Part shown: positions 32,868-43,919 of the stretch, piece after piece
Numbering within the stretch: position 1 is the first letter of the stretch
Layout: each line of letters starts with the position of its first letter
Source: Cepaea nemoralis
Taxonomy: Eukaryota > Mollusca > Gastropoda > Stylommatophora > Helicidae
DNA: 64,000 nucleotides
Direction: 5' to 3'
Assembly (NCBI GenBank): GCA_014155875.1
Contig: JACEFZ010015104.1
Span: 62,001 to 126,000, forward strand
Notes under the pieces: generated by a model
Database searches by the model: none
Seen by the model: only the letters and a program-made list of their open reading frames with translations
Told to the model about the DNA's origin: nothing
Program-made: the position numbers and the translations under genes

Positions 32868-34522
32868 TGTCACAAAATGAAACCGTGTGTTTATCCGGTT
32901 GATTATTACAGAGGATTTTCGGATTAAGCGGACGATCGACCAGCGACATCTATTTGTACTAACAGAGTAAACACAGTTGTACAGGTTACATCGTGTCAGC
33001 CCATAAACACATTTGGTGGTGAGGGAGAAGGATATGGAATGGTTCCGTTTGTCATCTATACTGCAGGACATCAGACGGAAATGGCTGCTGGGATTGTCAC
33101 CACGGAACAGAAGAGTGACAAGTTTGTCAACATTTGAATGCAGATGGAAGCCGTGAGATCACAGGGGCAGATGTAAAACGGAAGTACCTAGTACGGAAAA
33201 CAGTGCATCTGTCAATTCTTGGTTTCCGGAACATCAAGATGATTGGCAGCTTGGTATCGAAACTCTTTGTTGGGAGTTTACAGAAACTAGCTGGCTTGTT
33301 TTGAGAATCTAGGCAATTACTGACAACTTTGACAGGATTTAAGCCAGGAAAATAGTTCTTGACAGGGGATGATTTGCCACTGTGCCACCTGTGTGGGGGA
33401 GTAAAGGATATCGTCACGTGGACAACTTTGGTAGTTTGCCATATAAACTCGAGTTGAGATCAACTAGGGGGGACTTGAATAATGCTCTAGACAGAGTGCA
33501 GGGCACTGCAGTGCCAGTGGAAATAATATCTACCGTGTGTTAATTAGTGACTTAATTTTACACGTGCCTATATGGCAGATGTAGATATGATTTATAGGAC
33601 TGCAGTAGTGCCATTTAAGGTTCCCTACCAGATCCAAGGAAACTCTACAAGTTTTGGGAAAGAATTAAAAAACCCATTCTGAAGAACACCAGTTCAAGAG
33701 TCAATAAAGTTGCATACAGAAACGTAACTTACGCTAGAAGGAAATTGATTCATCAAAGAGAGTGATGCATACTGATGCACCACACAGCATCAGACAGTAG
33801 TAACGAACCGAGAACAGGCTAAGAGTACCTAGTGTTAGTACAGTAACAATTAACATTAGTAATTAGCACTTATGGACTGAATGGTTCGATGTGCAACGAG
33901 GATGATCTGTCGACTAACTAACTAACTAACTAACTGCGTACACACTGCAAAAGACTTGTGCAGTTTGTTTAGGAACATTAGGAACGGACATTGTGTAGAG
34001 TGCAACCGGTCCCTGATTAACTCTTAATACCACCGGTGTCTATTTCGGATGTTCATGAAATTGGATTACCAGAGGTCTACAGAGGCAAAGCATTATCCGG
34101 CAAGATGGTTCCGGCAACGGGTGAGACGTACTTGTTCTGACGTAACGTGCTGTGGTCTATCTTTGCTGTGATCAGCTGACTGAGTTGATGTCTGAGAGAC
34201 AGAGTCTACACACTTTATAGAACACGTCACACATTTTCTTCGCATACACGTCTCATACACGTTACACTTTTATTTTAATAAATTAATCTTTATTAATTTC
34301 TAGAAGCAAGAGTTGTTGAGTATGTTGCGTTGGGGAAGTATGAGAAGGGGGCATAGTACGACAGTGTGAGAGTGATAGGAAAAGGTGTCCATAGGCTGAG
34401 GGAGTGTGTTGGACGGAAGCTGGTGGATTCTCCAGAATATTGAGGGGGGAAAAAAATAATATTATAATGTGGGTGTCGGATCTCCTCACTCCAGGGACGA
34501 CACTTTAAAGGAGGACACGACA
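32868..34522 (+). repeat. Gypsy 3' LTR
   Basis: 1655 bp, nearly identical to the 5' LTR. It keeps the 26 bp missing from the other. Polyadenylation signal AATAAA at 34277-34282. Confidence 0.95.
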
Positions 34523-34527
34523 CCTCT
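34523..34527. repeat. Gypsy target-site duplication, right (CCTCT)
   Basis: Perfect partner of 26203-26207. Confidence 0.9.
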
Positions 34528-35460
34528 GCATGACGCTATATTCAGAGAAAAGGGTGACAGGCTAAAGAGGGGCAAATCATGGATGGATCGGGCGGAAGAT
34601 GTCGTCAGACAGGTCTGCAGTCTTACCTGTATCAACCCCGGCATGGAATGGGTGCCGGTGCCTCCAGCTTTTAAGTGCACCTTTCTCCTGCATTATCACA
34701 CTCGACAGACGGAGCAGAGAGCAGAACTCTGCCGCTGTCAATGCAGAGGTCAACGCGCTCATCCATGAACACTCAGATAGCCCCGAAGTGCTCATCTATA
34801 CAGATGGATCTGTGGTAAAGCAGCAGAGAAGTGCGTGGGCATTTACAGCCCGGTCAGCGGGCCGAACAGTTCAAGAATCCTGTGGTGTCCACTCTATGAC
34901 CACGAGCAGCATGACGATGGAGGTGATGGCAGTTACACAGGCTTTCATATGGCTGGAATCACAGCATTACACCGACGTGTGTGTATTAAGTGATTCAATG
35001 AGCATGATTCGGAAGGTGGAAGCTGGATCTGTACGTAGATAGTGGACTGAGTCGCCGCGGAAGTCTGTCCGTAAAATCACCTTCATCTTCGTCCCGGGAC
35101 ATGCGGGAGTCGAGGGAAATGAACGAGCTGATAAACTGGCTGGCTCTGCACCCCCTGTAGATAGCCAGCCCATGGATCGTGACGATGTTATTAACGTCCT
35201 TAAAAATATGTCGAGAACAGAGGACTTTGATGTCAGTGAATCCACATCGCTGTCCAGGATGAAAGACCTGGGAGTAAGAATTGGCACGGCCAGACGCGAG
35301 AGGTACATCGGGAAAACGAGGTGCCTCGTCAACCAACATAGAACTGGCACTATTAGCCACCGGACGCTGATGCATATGCTGGGGGGGGGGGGGGGGTCTA
35401 AGCACCTATGGACCTGTCCGGAGTGCAATGAAGATACCCCAACTGATAACTGATAACATA
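34528..35460 (+). pseudogene. LINE RNase H part, right half of copy split by Gypsy
   Basis: It continues the RT thumb (HDAIFREKGDRL), then RNase H: YTDGS, SMTMEVMA, VLSDSMS and FVPGHAGVEGNERADKLA keep all four acidic/His catalytic positions. A C-terminal TCPEC follows. There is a frameshift near 34670 and an in-frame TAG at 35039-35041. A G17 run at 35380-35396 sits inside the C-terminal coding part. The element ends near 35460. Confidence 0.75.
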
Positions 35461-35850
35461 CACATATATTAATTGGCGCTAGCAGTATAAGAAAAAAAAA
35501 ATAGAGAATAAAGGCACACCAGACAATATAAAAAGTGAAAGCTTTAGTTACATCACAAACAGGAAACTGAGACACATAAGCCTTATGATAAGGTGCCATG
35601 CAGGGATCCGAACCTAGTGAGTTAGTTAGTCGACAGATCACCCTCATTGCACATCGAACCATTCAGTCCGTAAGTGCCCCCTCCTCATTAAATCCCGCAG
35701 CGTGTAGTGGCTCATGACACCAGTTCTGTGTTGGTTTATTAATCTTATATCTGAACCTGAAACTGACACCCCCAAATTACGACGGCGCCAGTGTAGTATC
35801 CCCGGCCGGCAGCAGCCAGCCCATTCCCCGTGTACGGAGCCTCCCCAGAG
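35461..35850 (-). repeat. LINE/SINE 3'-end sequence shared with the Gypsy LTR
   Basis: GTTAGTTAGTCGACAGATCA (35628 onward) through about 35690 is the reverse complement of LTR positions about 27185-27245, including the (CTAA)n run. To the right, minus-strand sequence through 35850 looks like the rest of that family. Confidence 0.55.
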
Positions 35851-36530
35851 ACCTGCTGGGTAAATGATCAGATGGTTACCTTGGTTTCAAAATGGCGGAT
35901 TAGCAGCAGACGTTCTCCGTACAGCCGAGCTGACATGGGTGTAGATCATGTTTATCTTCTACATTTGACACCATTACACACTCCAAGACCACATGTAGCC
36001 GTTTATATACATACTTCACGCTTTCTATATACTGTAGAACTGTTAACAATGGTGTAAAATAAAGGTATATTTTTTAATTTACTTACTTTATACTTTATGT
36101 AATTGTTGTATAATTAATCCGATAAATCCAGCGGTCCTCTTGTTCTTGTTTTCAATGTTTTGTTTTCATCACGATTTTAAAGAGACATTGACAACAATAG
36201 ATTTCGAAGGTATACATTGTACGCAAAATAAATAATTGACAGATTGATGATTGGTTGATTATTATTATTGACGAGTGTTCCAGAAATATGGAAACTACAC
36301 TCAGTGTAACTGTAACACTGCACATTACTGAATGTTAGCACCACGTAGTTTAGTAATTTAATTATGTTCTTTCTGGTTTTGTCCCGGTTTATTTTTCTGT
36401 GTTGTAACAGGCCATCACATGTTGTAGGCCTAAATGCATACAGAAGTAGGTGGCCAGTCTTTTCGATAACTGATGGGGGACAAATGCCCAGCCATGACTC
36501 TGTCAGTATTACTAGTTAGGTTAGGTCGGG
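35851..36530. other. No gene or repeat recognised
   Basis: AT-rich. Plain intergenic by eye. Confidence 0.4.
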
Positions 36531-36533
36531 AAT

Positions 36534-36775
36534 CACTGTGGCGAAGTGGTCAAGCCAGCTGCCTTGGGCTCCGAAGGTTGTGGGTTAAATTCCGGGCCAC
36601 ATCCTTTGGTTCACAAGTGCATTTTTTCAGAGGCTCCTGAGGGTCGTTACTAGAGCTACATAGTTTGTGCTTTGTGCGATGCTTTCCGCGCTGCGGAAAG
36701 AGACTAAGCCATATGGGACAAAAACCTGGTACAATGAAGTCGACCCTGTTGACTTTTAAGCAACTTTTTGTTACC
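36534..36775 (+). repeat. SINE family B copy with tRNA-like head
   Basis: The head reads CTGTGGCGAAGTGGTCAAGC (box A) and GGTTAAATTCC (box B). The body holds the CATATGGGACAAAAACCTGG end. Confidence 0.75.
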
Positions 36776-37164
36776 GTAGTTAGGTACTATAGTAATTAGT
36801 AATAGTGTGCAGTCCTACTACTATTACTACTACTACAACTAGTCGGAATGAATATTCATTTTTTCTACAGCTACAGCAGATGAACACAATCTGAAGGAGT
36901 GTGATAGCAGAGCAAGAGACATAAACGGTTGAAGGTCCACTGCAGCCAAGCTTTATTTTGGCGACGGTTCTTGATTGATTGAGCGGGAATGTAGTGCGTT
37001 GAGAAGCCATTAAGAGCAACTGATCACTGGCATGAAATGGACCTGGGATACGTTATAAGGTAAACATAATTAATTTGTGATGTGACACATATATCATCAC
37101 ACTACGGATGATTTGACTTGCAGTTTTTGTGTGTGGGAAATTAAATGTTTCTAAATTCCCTAAA

Positions 37165-37166
37165 AG

Positions 37167-37252
<86 letters not shown>
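37165..37252. repeat. (GA)n microsatellite
   Basis: About 85 bp, with a purine-rich shoulder to 37370. Confidence 0.9.
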
Positions 37253-37255
<3 letters not shown>

Positions 37256-37552
37256 GGGGTGAGAGTGAGGGCAAGAGAGAGGTAGAAATAAGGAGATGGG
37301 GAATAGAGAGAGATTGAGGGAGAAACAAACGGGGAGAGAAAGGAAAGGAGAAAGAGAGGGAAATGAGAGATGGCAATAGAGGAAACTGTGTGTGTGCCAT
37401 GTATGTGTGTGGGTGGGTGTGTGTGTGTGTACACACCCATCAGAATCACACAAAGCTAAGATACCTATACACTTGTACCCACTTTTTCCTCCTTGAAATG
37501 TGGATAAACATTGACATCTTCTTGTTGATCCTGTCTCTCATAGACTAGTGCC

Positions 37553-37766
37553 TTCTTCTTCTTCTTCTTCTTCTTCTTCTTCTTCTTCTTCTTCTTCTTC
37601 TTCTTCTTCTTCTTCTTCTTCTTCTTCTTCTTCTTCTTCTTCTTCTTCTTCGTTCCGGACGTGATTGTGTTGTGCCTGTTTACAGCAGAGCATCGTTCTT
37701 GCGCCGTTAGGTCGACACATCCGACTTCTGCGGGCATTTGTTGACCGGGTTAACCTTCCTGGCTAT
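37553..37766 (-). mobile_element. (GAA)n-tailed short retroposon, copy 3
   Basis: (TTC)n at 37553-37650 is the reversed tail. The 9-bp duplication ACTAGTGCC is at 37544-37552 and 37767-37775. Confidence 0.8.
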
Positions 37767-37829
37767 ACTAGTGCCCAGACTGACCCGTCGGCAACATCTT
37801 CATCACGTTCTACTACCACCGATTCTGGC

Positions 37830-38100
37830 TGTGGGAGTCACAGGATCACTTTGTCTAGCACACTGGCTAACTGGCCTGGTGATCAAATATTAGAATCCCC
37901 TTTGAGGCAGAGATCTTCTTTCACTGATCCGGACTTCCTGTTCGACCCAGCCTAAAAACTGGTACCAGAAAATTTTGTGGGAGGTAAAGGTAGATGGTGC
38001 ACTATTGACTAATTACCACTGGGTGCTGGGTGGTCTACAAATATGGGGCTGGCACCATATACCCAGTACACCTCATGGCGTGAGAATGGGCCCTTTAGTT
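37830..38100 (+). repeat. SINE family H copy
   Basis: It shares GACCCAGCCTAAAAACTGGTACCAG and the GGTCTACAAA end with 39421-39665. The head is tRNA-like (TAGCACACTGGCTAACTGGC ... GAATCCCC). Confidence 0.55.
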
Positions 38101-39156
38101 TGGCTTTTTTAAAACCAGCTTTTATGAATAGTTGGCCACTTGTTTTGTGCAATTAGACTGCATACCATTATTATGAATTTTAAACAAATTTTCTTTTAAA
38201 ATCTTAACATGAATACATTAAAATGTCATTATAATTTAAGTTACACACTCTCTCTCTGTCACTCTGTCTCTCTCTCTTGATGTGCAAAGTCAATACTAGT
38301 GAGACTTAGATGGCAGTAACTGGATGTTCTACAGCTGGGCTTATCATTTAAGTTTAGCAGAGAAAAGCTTAAAAAAAGTGCTAGATTGTTCTGTAGGAGC
38401 AAACAAATGGACAAGCCACACACCAGGGTTGGGGAACATCCAGTACACAGGCCGTGTAAGGCTTGTGAAATCATTTAGAATGACCCTGCCATGGCAACCA
38501 CAGGCGCCGACCAAAATTCAATAAATCAAGGATCTGTCTTCATAGCAACACACTGCTGTGAGCAGCTGTTTTAAAAACTTAACATTGCAAAGAAATGGCC
38601 GCATTTTAGATTGACCAGCACAAACATGGAACAGCAGTTGCAAATTCAAACATCGTTACCATCAGCTAATATTACATGCTTCATCAAAGAGAAGCAATGT
38701 CAACCATCACACTAAGGGTTTAAAAAAGTATGTGTTATACTGGACGTGGCAGTCACCTCCAGACCTTTTGGTCTAAAATATGGACCTGGCTACCTCCTTC
38801 AGCAGAAAACTGAAGCTGCCCATCCAATCGAAGATGAACAAGTCTATAAGGGTGGGGCATGAGATGGTTGAGGAGCTGTGTTTATTTGGAGATAAAAGAT
38901 AGCAGAGGAAGAATATGGCAGTTTATGAAATGGAGAATGTAAACAAAAAAATAGAACAACTTTGTATGTTTGTTTACTTGATTGAAAGTTGTATTTTTAT
39001 GTGTATATATTTACATACAGGCATCACTCAGTAGGTGATGGTCAACATGCCAGCAAGAATGACACAGAAGGAGATTGCTGCAGTAACAGGCTTTCAATTT
39101 CAGTACGCAACTTCCTGTTTTAGTCCAGATTTTTCAAGCAGCATCAGCTAAAAAAT
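38101..39156. other. Upstream region of the ZDHHC gene, nothing recognised
   Basis: No repeat or exon is evident. A 5' UTR and promoter for the gene starting at 39157 would be expected here, but I see no TATA box or obvious CpG-rich core. Confidence 0.4.
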
Positions 39157-39234
39157 ATGTCTACAACTGAGGATGTGAAATATAATGATCACAGCCGAAA
39201 CCATGGCTGGAATTGTCCATGGCATTCATTACAG
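39157..39234 (+). CDS. ZDHHC1: ZDHHC1/11-like palmitoyltransferase, exon 1
   Basis: 26 codons from ATG (A at -3) to CAG|GTTTCA, phase 0. The end HGWNCPWHSLQ corresponds to the NGWSWPPHPLQ segment just before the first membrane helix in ZDHHC1-type enzymes. These are multi-pass membrane S-acyltransferases that move a fatty acyl group from their own DHHC cysteine to protein cysteines. The family's N-terminus is short and cytosolic, as here. An additional upstream non-coding exon is possible. Confidence 0.75.
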
Positions 39235-39420
39235 GTTTCATTTGTTGTCTCTTGTTTTATTCTTTGTGTGAACTGTAGTGGCCAGAATGGCCGCTTGTAT
39301 TTGCATGCCTGTTTGTACTTGTGCCTTGTGTGGTTTTTATGTGCTGATTGTGACGTAAAGAAGTCTGAGATCTGTAATTCTGTAAATATATCTTGGACTT
39401 CAAGTGGGTCATATTCCGTA

Positions 39421-39670
39421 GTTAGAGAGCCTTGGTTGTACAGTGGTTAGACTACTTGCCTGTCAGCCCAGTGGCCATCTGTTGAAATCCCCATTGAGGT
39501 TGATTTTTAAAACTGACCTGCCTCCCAGGTCGACGCAGCCTAAACTGGGTACCAGGAAATGTCCAGGGAAGTAGAGGTGGCTAACGTGGCACTGACCACA
39601 TCACACGTTGACTGTCGATTGGTCTATAAAAAAGTACCCTAAAATCTTGAGCATAGTGCTCACTCTATTT
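39421..39670 (+). repeat. SINE family H copy (intron 1)
   Basis: The head GCCTTGGTTGTACAGTGGTT and GTTGAAATCCCC is tRNA-like. It ends near CACTCTATTTTTTT. Confidence 0.6.
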
Positions 39671-39799
39671 TTTTAGACTCTAATCTTCTCATCCAATTAT
39701 GGGTGTGCAAAAAAAAAAAGCACTCTCACACGCACACATACACACACAACAGAGAGAGAAAGAGAGATTGAGAGTGTTTAAAAATTCAAAGACAGAATA

Positions 39800-40430
39800 A
39801 ATGTATAACAACAATTAACATTGAAAAGTTAGTTTATATATCACTTGTTAACAGGTAAAAGATCTTTTAAACATCAACAGTCAGTATAATTGTTTTGCGT
39901 ATCCCTTACGGGACGTTGCAGTCAACACCAGCATTTTTTCAGCTGCTGTTGATGTACTAGACAAGTGTTACGTTCAGTAGTTTGCCATTGCTTTCTGAAC
40001 GACCGGCCCCTATAACTTTTTAAAAAAAAACCAGCACCTCCATGTTTCGAACCCAGGTATACGGGCTCACAAACCGCGTTCGCAAGCCCGTATATATCAA
40101 CAGTTAACACTATAAAGGCAGTTTATATATCTACAGTTAACAGAATAAAGACAGTTTATATTTCAACTGTTAATAGTATAAAGGCAGTTTATATACCAAT
40201 AATTAACAGTATACAGGCAGTTTATATACCAACAGTTAACCATATAAAGGCGATTTATATACCAATAATTAACAGTATACAGGCAGTTTATATACCAACA
40301 GTTAACCATATAAAGGCGATTTATATAAAAATCTAAAGATAACTTACATATTGACTGCTAACAATCTAAAGAGTTTTTACATATCAACTGTTCACATTCT
40401 AAAGATAGTGTATGTTTCAGATGTAAAAAA
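39800..40430. repeat. About 35-bp tandem array, split by a SINE
   Basis: Units of the type CAACAGTTAACA-TATAAAGGCAGTTTATATA repeat about nine times at 40085-40400. Related units occur at 39800-39890. A family C SINE (39893-40085) sits between them. Confidence 0.75.
39893..40085 (-). repeat. SINE family C copy (intron 1)
   Basis: Inserted in the 35-bp array. Its head, at the right, is degenerate. Confidence 0.65.
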
Positions 40431-40448
40431 TTTGCTGCTATTCCTTAG

Positions 40449-40544
40449 GTTGTGGCCTGGATTGTCATAGTCTACTTCATCGTCATACACTACGGATGTT
40501 TTATCCCAAGTTTGATATCCAGCACACAGATCCCCCTGTACTGT
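40449..40544 (+). CDS. ZDHHC1: ZDHHC1/11-like, exon 2: first membrane helix
   Basis: 96 bp, phase 0 to 0. CCTTAG precedes GTTGTGGCC, and it reads VVAWIVIVYFIVIHYGCFIP, a clear transmembrane segment. It lines up with the LQIVAWLLYLFF start of the first helix in vertebrate ZDHHC1. I end it at CTGTACTGT|GTATCC because this makes the next exon follow in phase. Reading on would add hydrophobic residues but loses the alignment. Confidence 0.75.
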
Positions 40545-40708
40545 GTATCCTTTGTACATTTCGATGGTTGGGAGGGTATGTACCTGACCCCATTCACAAG
40601 ATGCTGTCCCACCACTGTCTGGGATTTATCATCTCCAAAATGCATGTTATAAACTATATCATCATTCTCTGTGAAAAATGTGTTCACCTTTCTTTTTGTT
40701 TTAAATGT

Positions 40709-40941
40709 TGCGTATCCCTTACAGGATGTTGCAGTCAACACCAGCACTTTTCAGCTGCCGTTGATGTACTAGGCAAGATTACGCTCAGTAGTTTGCCATT
40801 GCTTTCTGAGCGACCGGCTGACATACCCCATAAGTTACTAACGTAGAGAGAACCGCTACCAATTCTCGCGCAGGTTACGTTACTCATGAGAATATACGGG
40901 ATTACGGAGAAAGACGTTAACACCTAGGCCAGGGAGAATGG
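40709..40941 (-). repeat. SINE family C copy (intron 2)
   Basis: Head at right (CTGGCCTAGGTGTTAACG reversed), 9 bp from the tRNA gene. Confidence 0.7.
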
Positions 40942-40949
40942 CAAAATAT

Positions 40950-41033
40950 TGTCAGAAGTGGGATTTGAACCCACGACCACAAGAGTGGACTGTGACCTGA
41001 ACACAGTGCCTTAGACCGCTCAGCCATCCTGAC
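40950..41033 (-). tRNA. tRNA-Leu (CAG)
   Basis: 84 nt with a full cloverleaf. The acceptor stem is GTCAGGA/TTCTGAC with one G-U pair. A box TGGCTGAGCGG and an anticodon stem CTGTG/CACAG around loop TTCAGGT (anticodon CAG) follow. The long variable arm is CCAC/GTGG, and T arm GTGGG/CCCAC contains B box GGTTCAAATCC. A T4 run follows 4 nt past the discriminator A on the transcribed strand, a Pol III terminator. No intron, and CCA is not encoded. The fold is perfect enough that I take it as a real gene rather than a SINE head. Confidence 0.9.
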
Positions 41034-41060
41034 TTATTTACACCTTTATTTTCACCTTAA

Positions 41061-41754
41061 CCCTTTACAGGGCAGACGCTTGTCCGTTTTGTAGCCCTGA
41101 ATGGGCAAGATTTTTTCAGGTTCGGTAAAATTTCGGGTTGCGTTAGTAAAAACATCACAAATAAGGTGTTAGTCAACCGATTTTAGTTAAATAAACAACA
41201 CAATGAAGGGAAAAGCATGCAGAATATGTTACTCACATGATTGTTGTCGGTAATCCATATATGAACACAAATATTTACGAAATACGGCATGTTGTTTGTG
41301 ATTTTCTGTCCTCTATACGGCAATTTACAAACACATTTTCAGAATCATAATCACTTTCTTTAAAGCCCGACTCAGACTGCTAATGCAAAGTAACGCTTTG
41401 CACTGATATCTAGCTCAGATTAATAGTCAACTTTGTGCCCTTTAATGTCACTTAAATTGAACAGAGCGAAATCTCGGCTATCACTTGAAGAATCGCCGAA
41501 ATCCGTTTTGAAAAACAGCGTAAAAACCCCGAAAACTATCAAAAAAAGTCCGTAACAGTCTGTTCAAATTCATAGTATGCGCTTTACAAATGGCGGCCAC
41601 GTTGTCAAGCTATCGGCGAAAGCGAAAGTAGCCGTCGTAAGTATCGGAAAGCCGAGAGATCGCGTTTTTACAATGCATAATAGTATCGGCCGGTTTGAGA
41701 CGTTTTGCCCGTTTAACGTATCGGACGGAAATGGCCGGTCCACCCTGTAAAGGG

Positions 41755-41755
<1 letters not shown>
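41061..41755. mobile_element. Non-autonomous TTAA-flanked DNA element (piggyBac-like)
   Basis: Left end TTAA|CCCTTTACAGGGCAGAC (TTAA 41057-41060). The right end, read inverted, is CCCTTTACAGGGTGGAC next to TTAA at 41756-41759, with one extra T between. The 12 terminal bases are identical and in opposite orientation. The 695-bp interior has no ORF. TTAA duplication with a CCC start is the mark of piggyBac-type mobilisation. Confidence 0.75.
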
Positions 41756-41757
<2 letters not shown>

Positions 41758-41801
<44 letters not shown>

Positions 41802-41815
41802 ATATACATATATAT
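41758..41815. repeat. (TA)n microsatellite
   Basis: About 55 bp, beginning at the right TTAA of the neighbouring DNA element. Confidence 0.9.
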
Positions 41816-42115
41816 GACTGACTGGCACCTTGCCGTCTTGACTGACGATAGTTTGTTACATGGTGCCTCAAAAAAGGCATAACTGCAATTGGTGGCAGTA
41901 GCAAATGTAACTGAACAGACCAATTTGTGAGGTCAAGACATGTAAGGTCAGGGATGGAGTTATACCTCTCCATGGCACAAAGCCAGGACTGAATTGTAGA
42001 TACCATGTTTTGCCCATGCAGCATGATCTCTCTTTCGGCCTGCCTAGTTTACTCCAGAGGAAAGGTAATACCAATACATTTGGAACACGATAAGCTGCAT
42101 GTCATCGAAATAAAT
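41816..42115 (+). repeat. SINE family E copy (intron 2)
   Basis: Longer in the middle than other copies (AAGGCATAACTGCAATTGGTG and GCAAATGTAACTGAACAGACC). Confidence 0.7.
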
Positions 42116-42232
42116 GCAAAGCTATCTGATTCTAAATTGCCCTCGGCTGATTTTGAACCCGTAACTCTGTGTGTCTGGGAATTATGAAACTGCGTGTGAC
42201 TAACCCGTAAACCACTACTCCTCCTCTCCCCC

Positions 42233-42465
42233 TGCACATCCTTTACAGGACATTGCAGTCAACACCAGCATTTTTCAGCTGCTGTTGATGTCTTGGCAAG
42301 TTTTACGTTCAGTAGTCTGCCATTGCTTTCTGAATGACCGGCTCACATACCTCCGTAAGCAACCAACGCGACGTGATCCGCTGCAGAATCTTGTGCAGCT
42401 GTGTTTCGTACGTGGGTATATGGGATTACAAACCATGTCCTTAACTTCTTTGCCAGGGAGACCAG
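42233..42465 (-). repeat. SINE family C copy (intron 2)
   Basis: Near full length. Head at right (GGTCTCCCTGGCAAAGAAG reversed). Confidence 0.7.
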
Positions 42466-42547
42466 GAAGCCACTTAAACCAACACACAAAGAAGATATAA
42501 CATAAATGGCAACATCCTGTCCGTCCCCGTCCATCCGTCTGTCCGTT

Positions 42548-42832
42548 TGCTCGCTTTGAACTCAAGCATAGTCAAGACATGTGCACTACTTTTAGTGCAC
42601 TGGGCAGAGTTATGCGTATTAATTAGTTTTCCATATTGCCAATGTATCTAGTCATTAGGTGAACTCACTCCGACTTCTGAGGTACTTGTAATTTACGTCC
42701 TCAAGTCAAGGACGAGAAGTCAACATTGTTGTCCCTGACCAGTGTAGGGGTTGAACCCGCTATCTCAGCATCAGCACACGGGAAGTTTATAAGCGAGCGC
42801 TCTTATCTATTTGGCCATGTTGATCTCGTAAT
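42548..42832 (-). repeat. SINE family D copy (intron 2)
   Basis: Full length. The tRNA-like head is on the minus strand at 42745-42832. Confidence 0.75.
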
Positions 42833-43105
42833 AATATTTTTTAAAATATTCTGCATGATACTAAAAAAAAAATTTGTATGCATTGAAAATTTTCCTTTCC
42901 AAACCAAAGAAAGCAAACCAGATATTCTGTGTAAAATATTCAGTTTTACTTTTGTTTTGCAATAATCACGCACCCACAGTCTTGATTTTCCGAGCCCTGG
43001 TGAATGCGACATCAAGCACCTAGACTTAAAATCACGGCAGAAAAATGTCATAGACATCACAATGTGCTTTAAATGTCTTTGTTTCCTTAACCTTGACCCT
43101 TGCAG

Positions 43106-43284
43106 GTGACCACAATTTTTGTGATTGGCCTTGTCACCACGATGTTTGTTGCGACCAGCCTTGACCCAGCCATTAGCGCTGTCAGAGATAAGGGAGGTAA
43201 CAAGAAGGTTCAGAAGCTGGACAGGTCAAAACACAAGCACGTAATCGAGGATAAGTTCTGCGCTCTTTGTGAAGTTAGCGTTCA
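43106..43284 (+). CDS. ZDHHC1: ZDHHC1/11-like, exon 3: second helix and start of Cys-rich domain
   Basis: 179 bp, entering in phase 0 after CCTTGCAG and leaving in phase 2 at TTCA|GTAAGT. It encodes TTIFVIGLVTTMFVATSLDP (second membrane helix running into the SxDP motif), AVRDK, then KHKHVIEDKFCALCEVSV. CALC is the first zinc-binding Cys pair of the DHHC Cys-rich domain. Each of these matches ZDHHC1 in order and spacing. Its last 16 bases and the donor are repeated three more times downstream. Confidence 0.9.
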
Positions 43285-43424
43285 GTAAGTGAATTCTATG
43301 CCTGTTTGTGAAGTTAGCATTCAGTAAGTGAATTCTGTGCCTGTTTGTGAAGTTAGCATTCAGTAAGTTAATTTTAAGTCTGTTTGTGAAGTTAGTGTTC
43401 AGCAAGTGAATTATACGTCTGTTA
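43269..43424 (+). repeat. 39-bp tandem repeat across exon 3 donor site
   Basis: Four units (43269, 43308, 43347 and 43386). The first spans the last 16 exon bases plus GTAAGTGAATTC. Units 2 and 3 keep CA|GTAAGT, unit 4 has CA|GCAAGT. Using a later donor would put an in-frame TAA into the message. Confidence 0.9.
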
Positions 43425-43518
43425 CTACTCCCCAAAGGGCAGGTAAAAATGGTAACACTGCAGACCACCTGAGCATGCTGTAAAAAGCGACTAACGATGG
43501 TTGGTCAGAAAATGGCTG

Positions 43519-43520
43519 TC

Positions 43521-43589
<69 letters not shown>

Positions 43590-43609
43590 CCATCATCATC
43601 ATCATCGCT

Positions 43610-43673
<64 letters not shown>

Positions 43674-43677
43674 ACAA

Positions 43678-43727
<50 letters not shown>

Positions 43728-43750
43728 CCATCATCATCACTATAATCATT

Positions 43751-43796
<46 letters not shown>

Positions 43797-43862
43797 CCAT
43801 CATTATCATCATCATCATCATCGCTATCATCATCACCATCATCATCATCAGCATCACTATCG

Positions 43863-43918
<56 letters not shown>

Positions 43919-43919
43919 G
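43519..43919. repeat. (ATC)n microsatellite, about 400 bp
   Basis: Interrupted by ACC, GCT, ACA and TAT variants. It starts at the 3' end of the minus-strand LINE fragment at 43920. The long poly-His, poly-Ser and poly-Met ORFs are artefacts. Confidence 0.95.

Larger units (their letters stand above)
26208..34522 (+). mobile_element. Full-length young Gypsy-superfamily LTR retrotransposon, Gmr1-like gene order
   Basis: It has two LTRs of 1628 and 1655 bp that begin TGTCAC and end CGACA. They differ by about four substitutions, one 26-bp indel and a one-base homopolymer change. A tRNA-Pro-type primer site, a purine tract and one uninterrupted polyprotein ORF are present. The 5-bp target duplication is perfect. 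Divergence near 0.25% and the open 1500-codon frame mean recent insertion and possibly ongoing activity. Integrase lies before RT in the ORF, the reverse of ordinary Gypsy. Confidence 0.95.
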
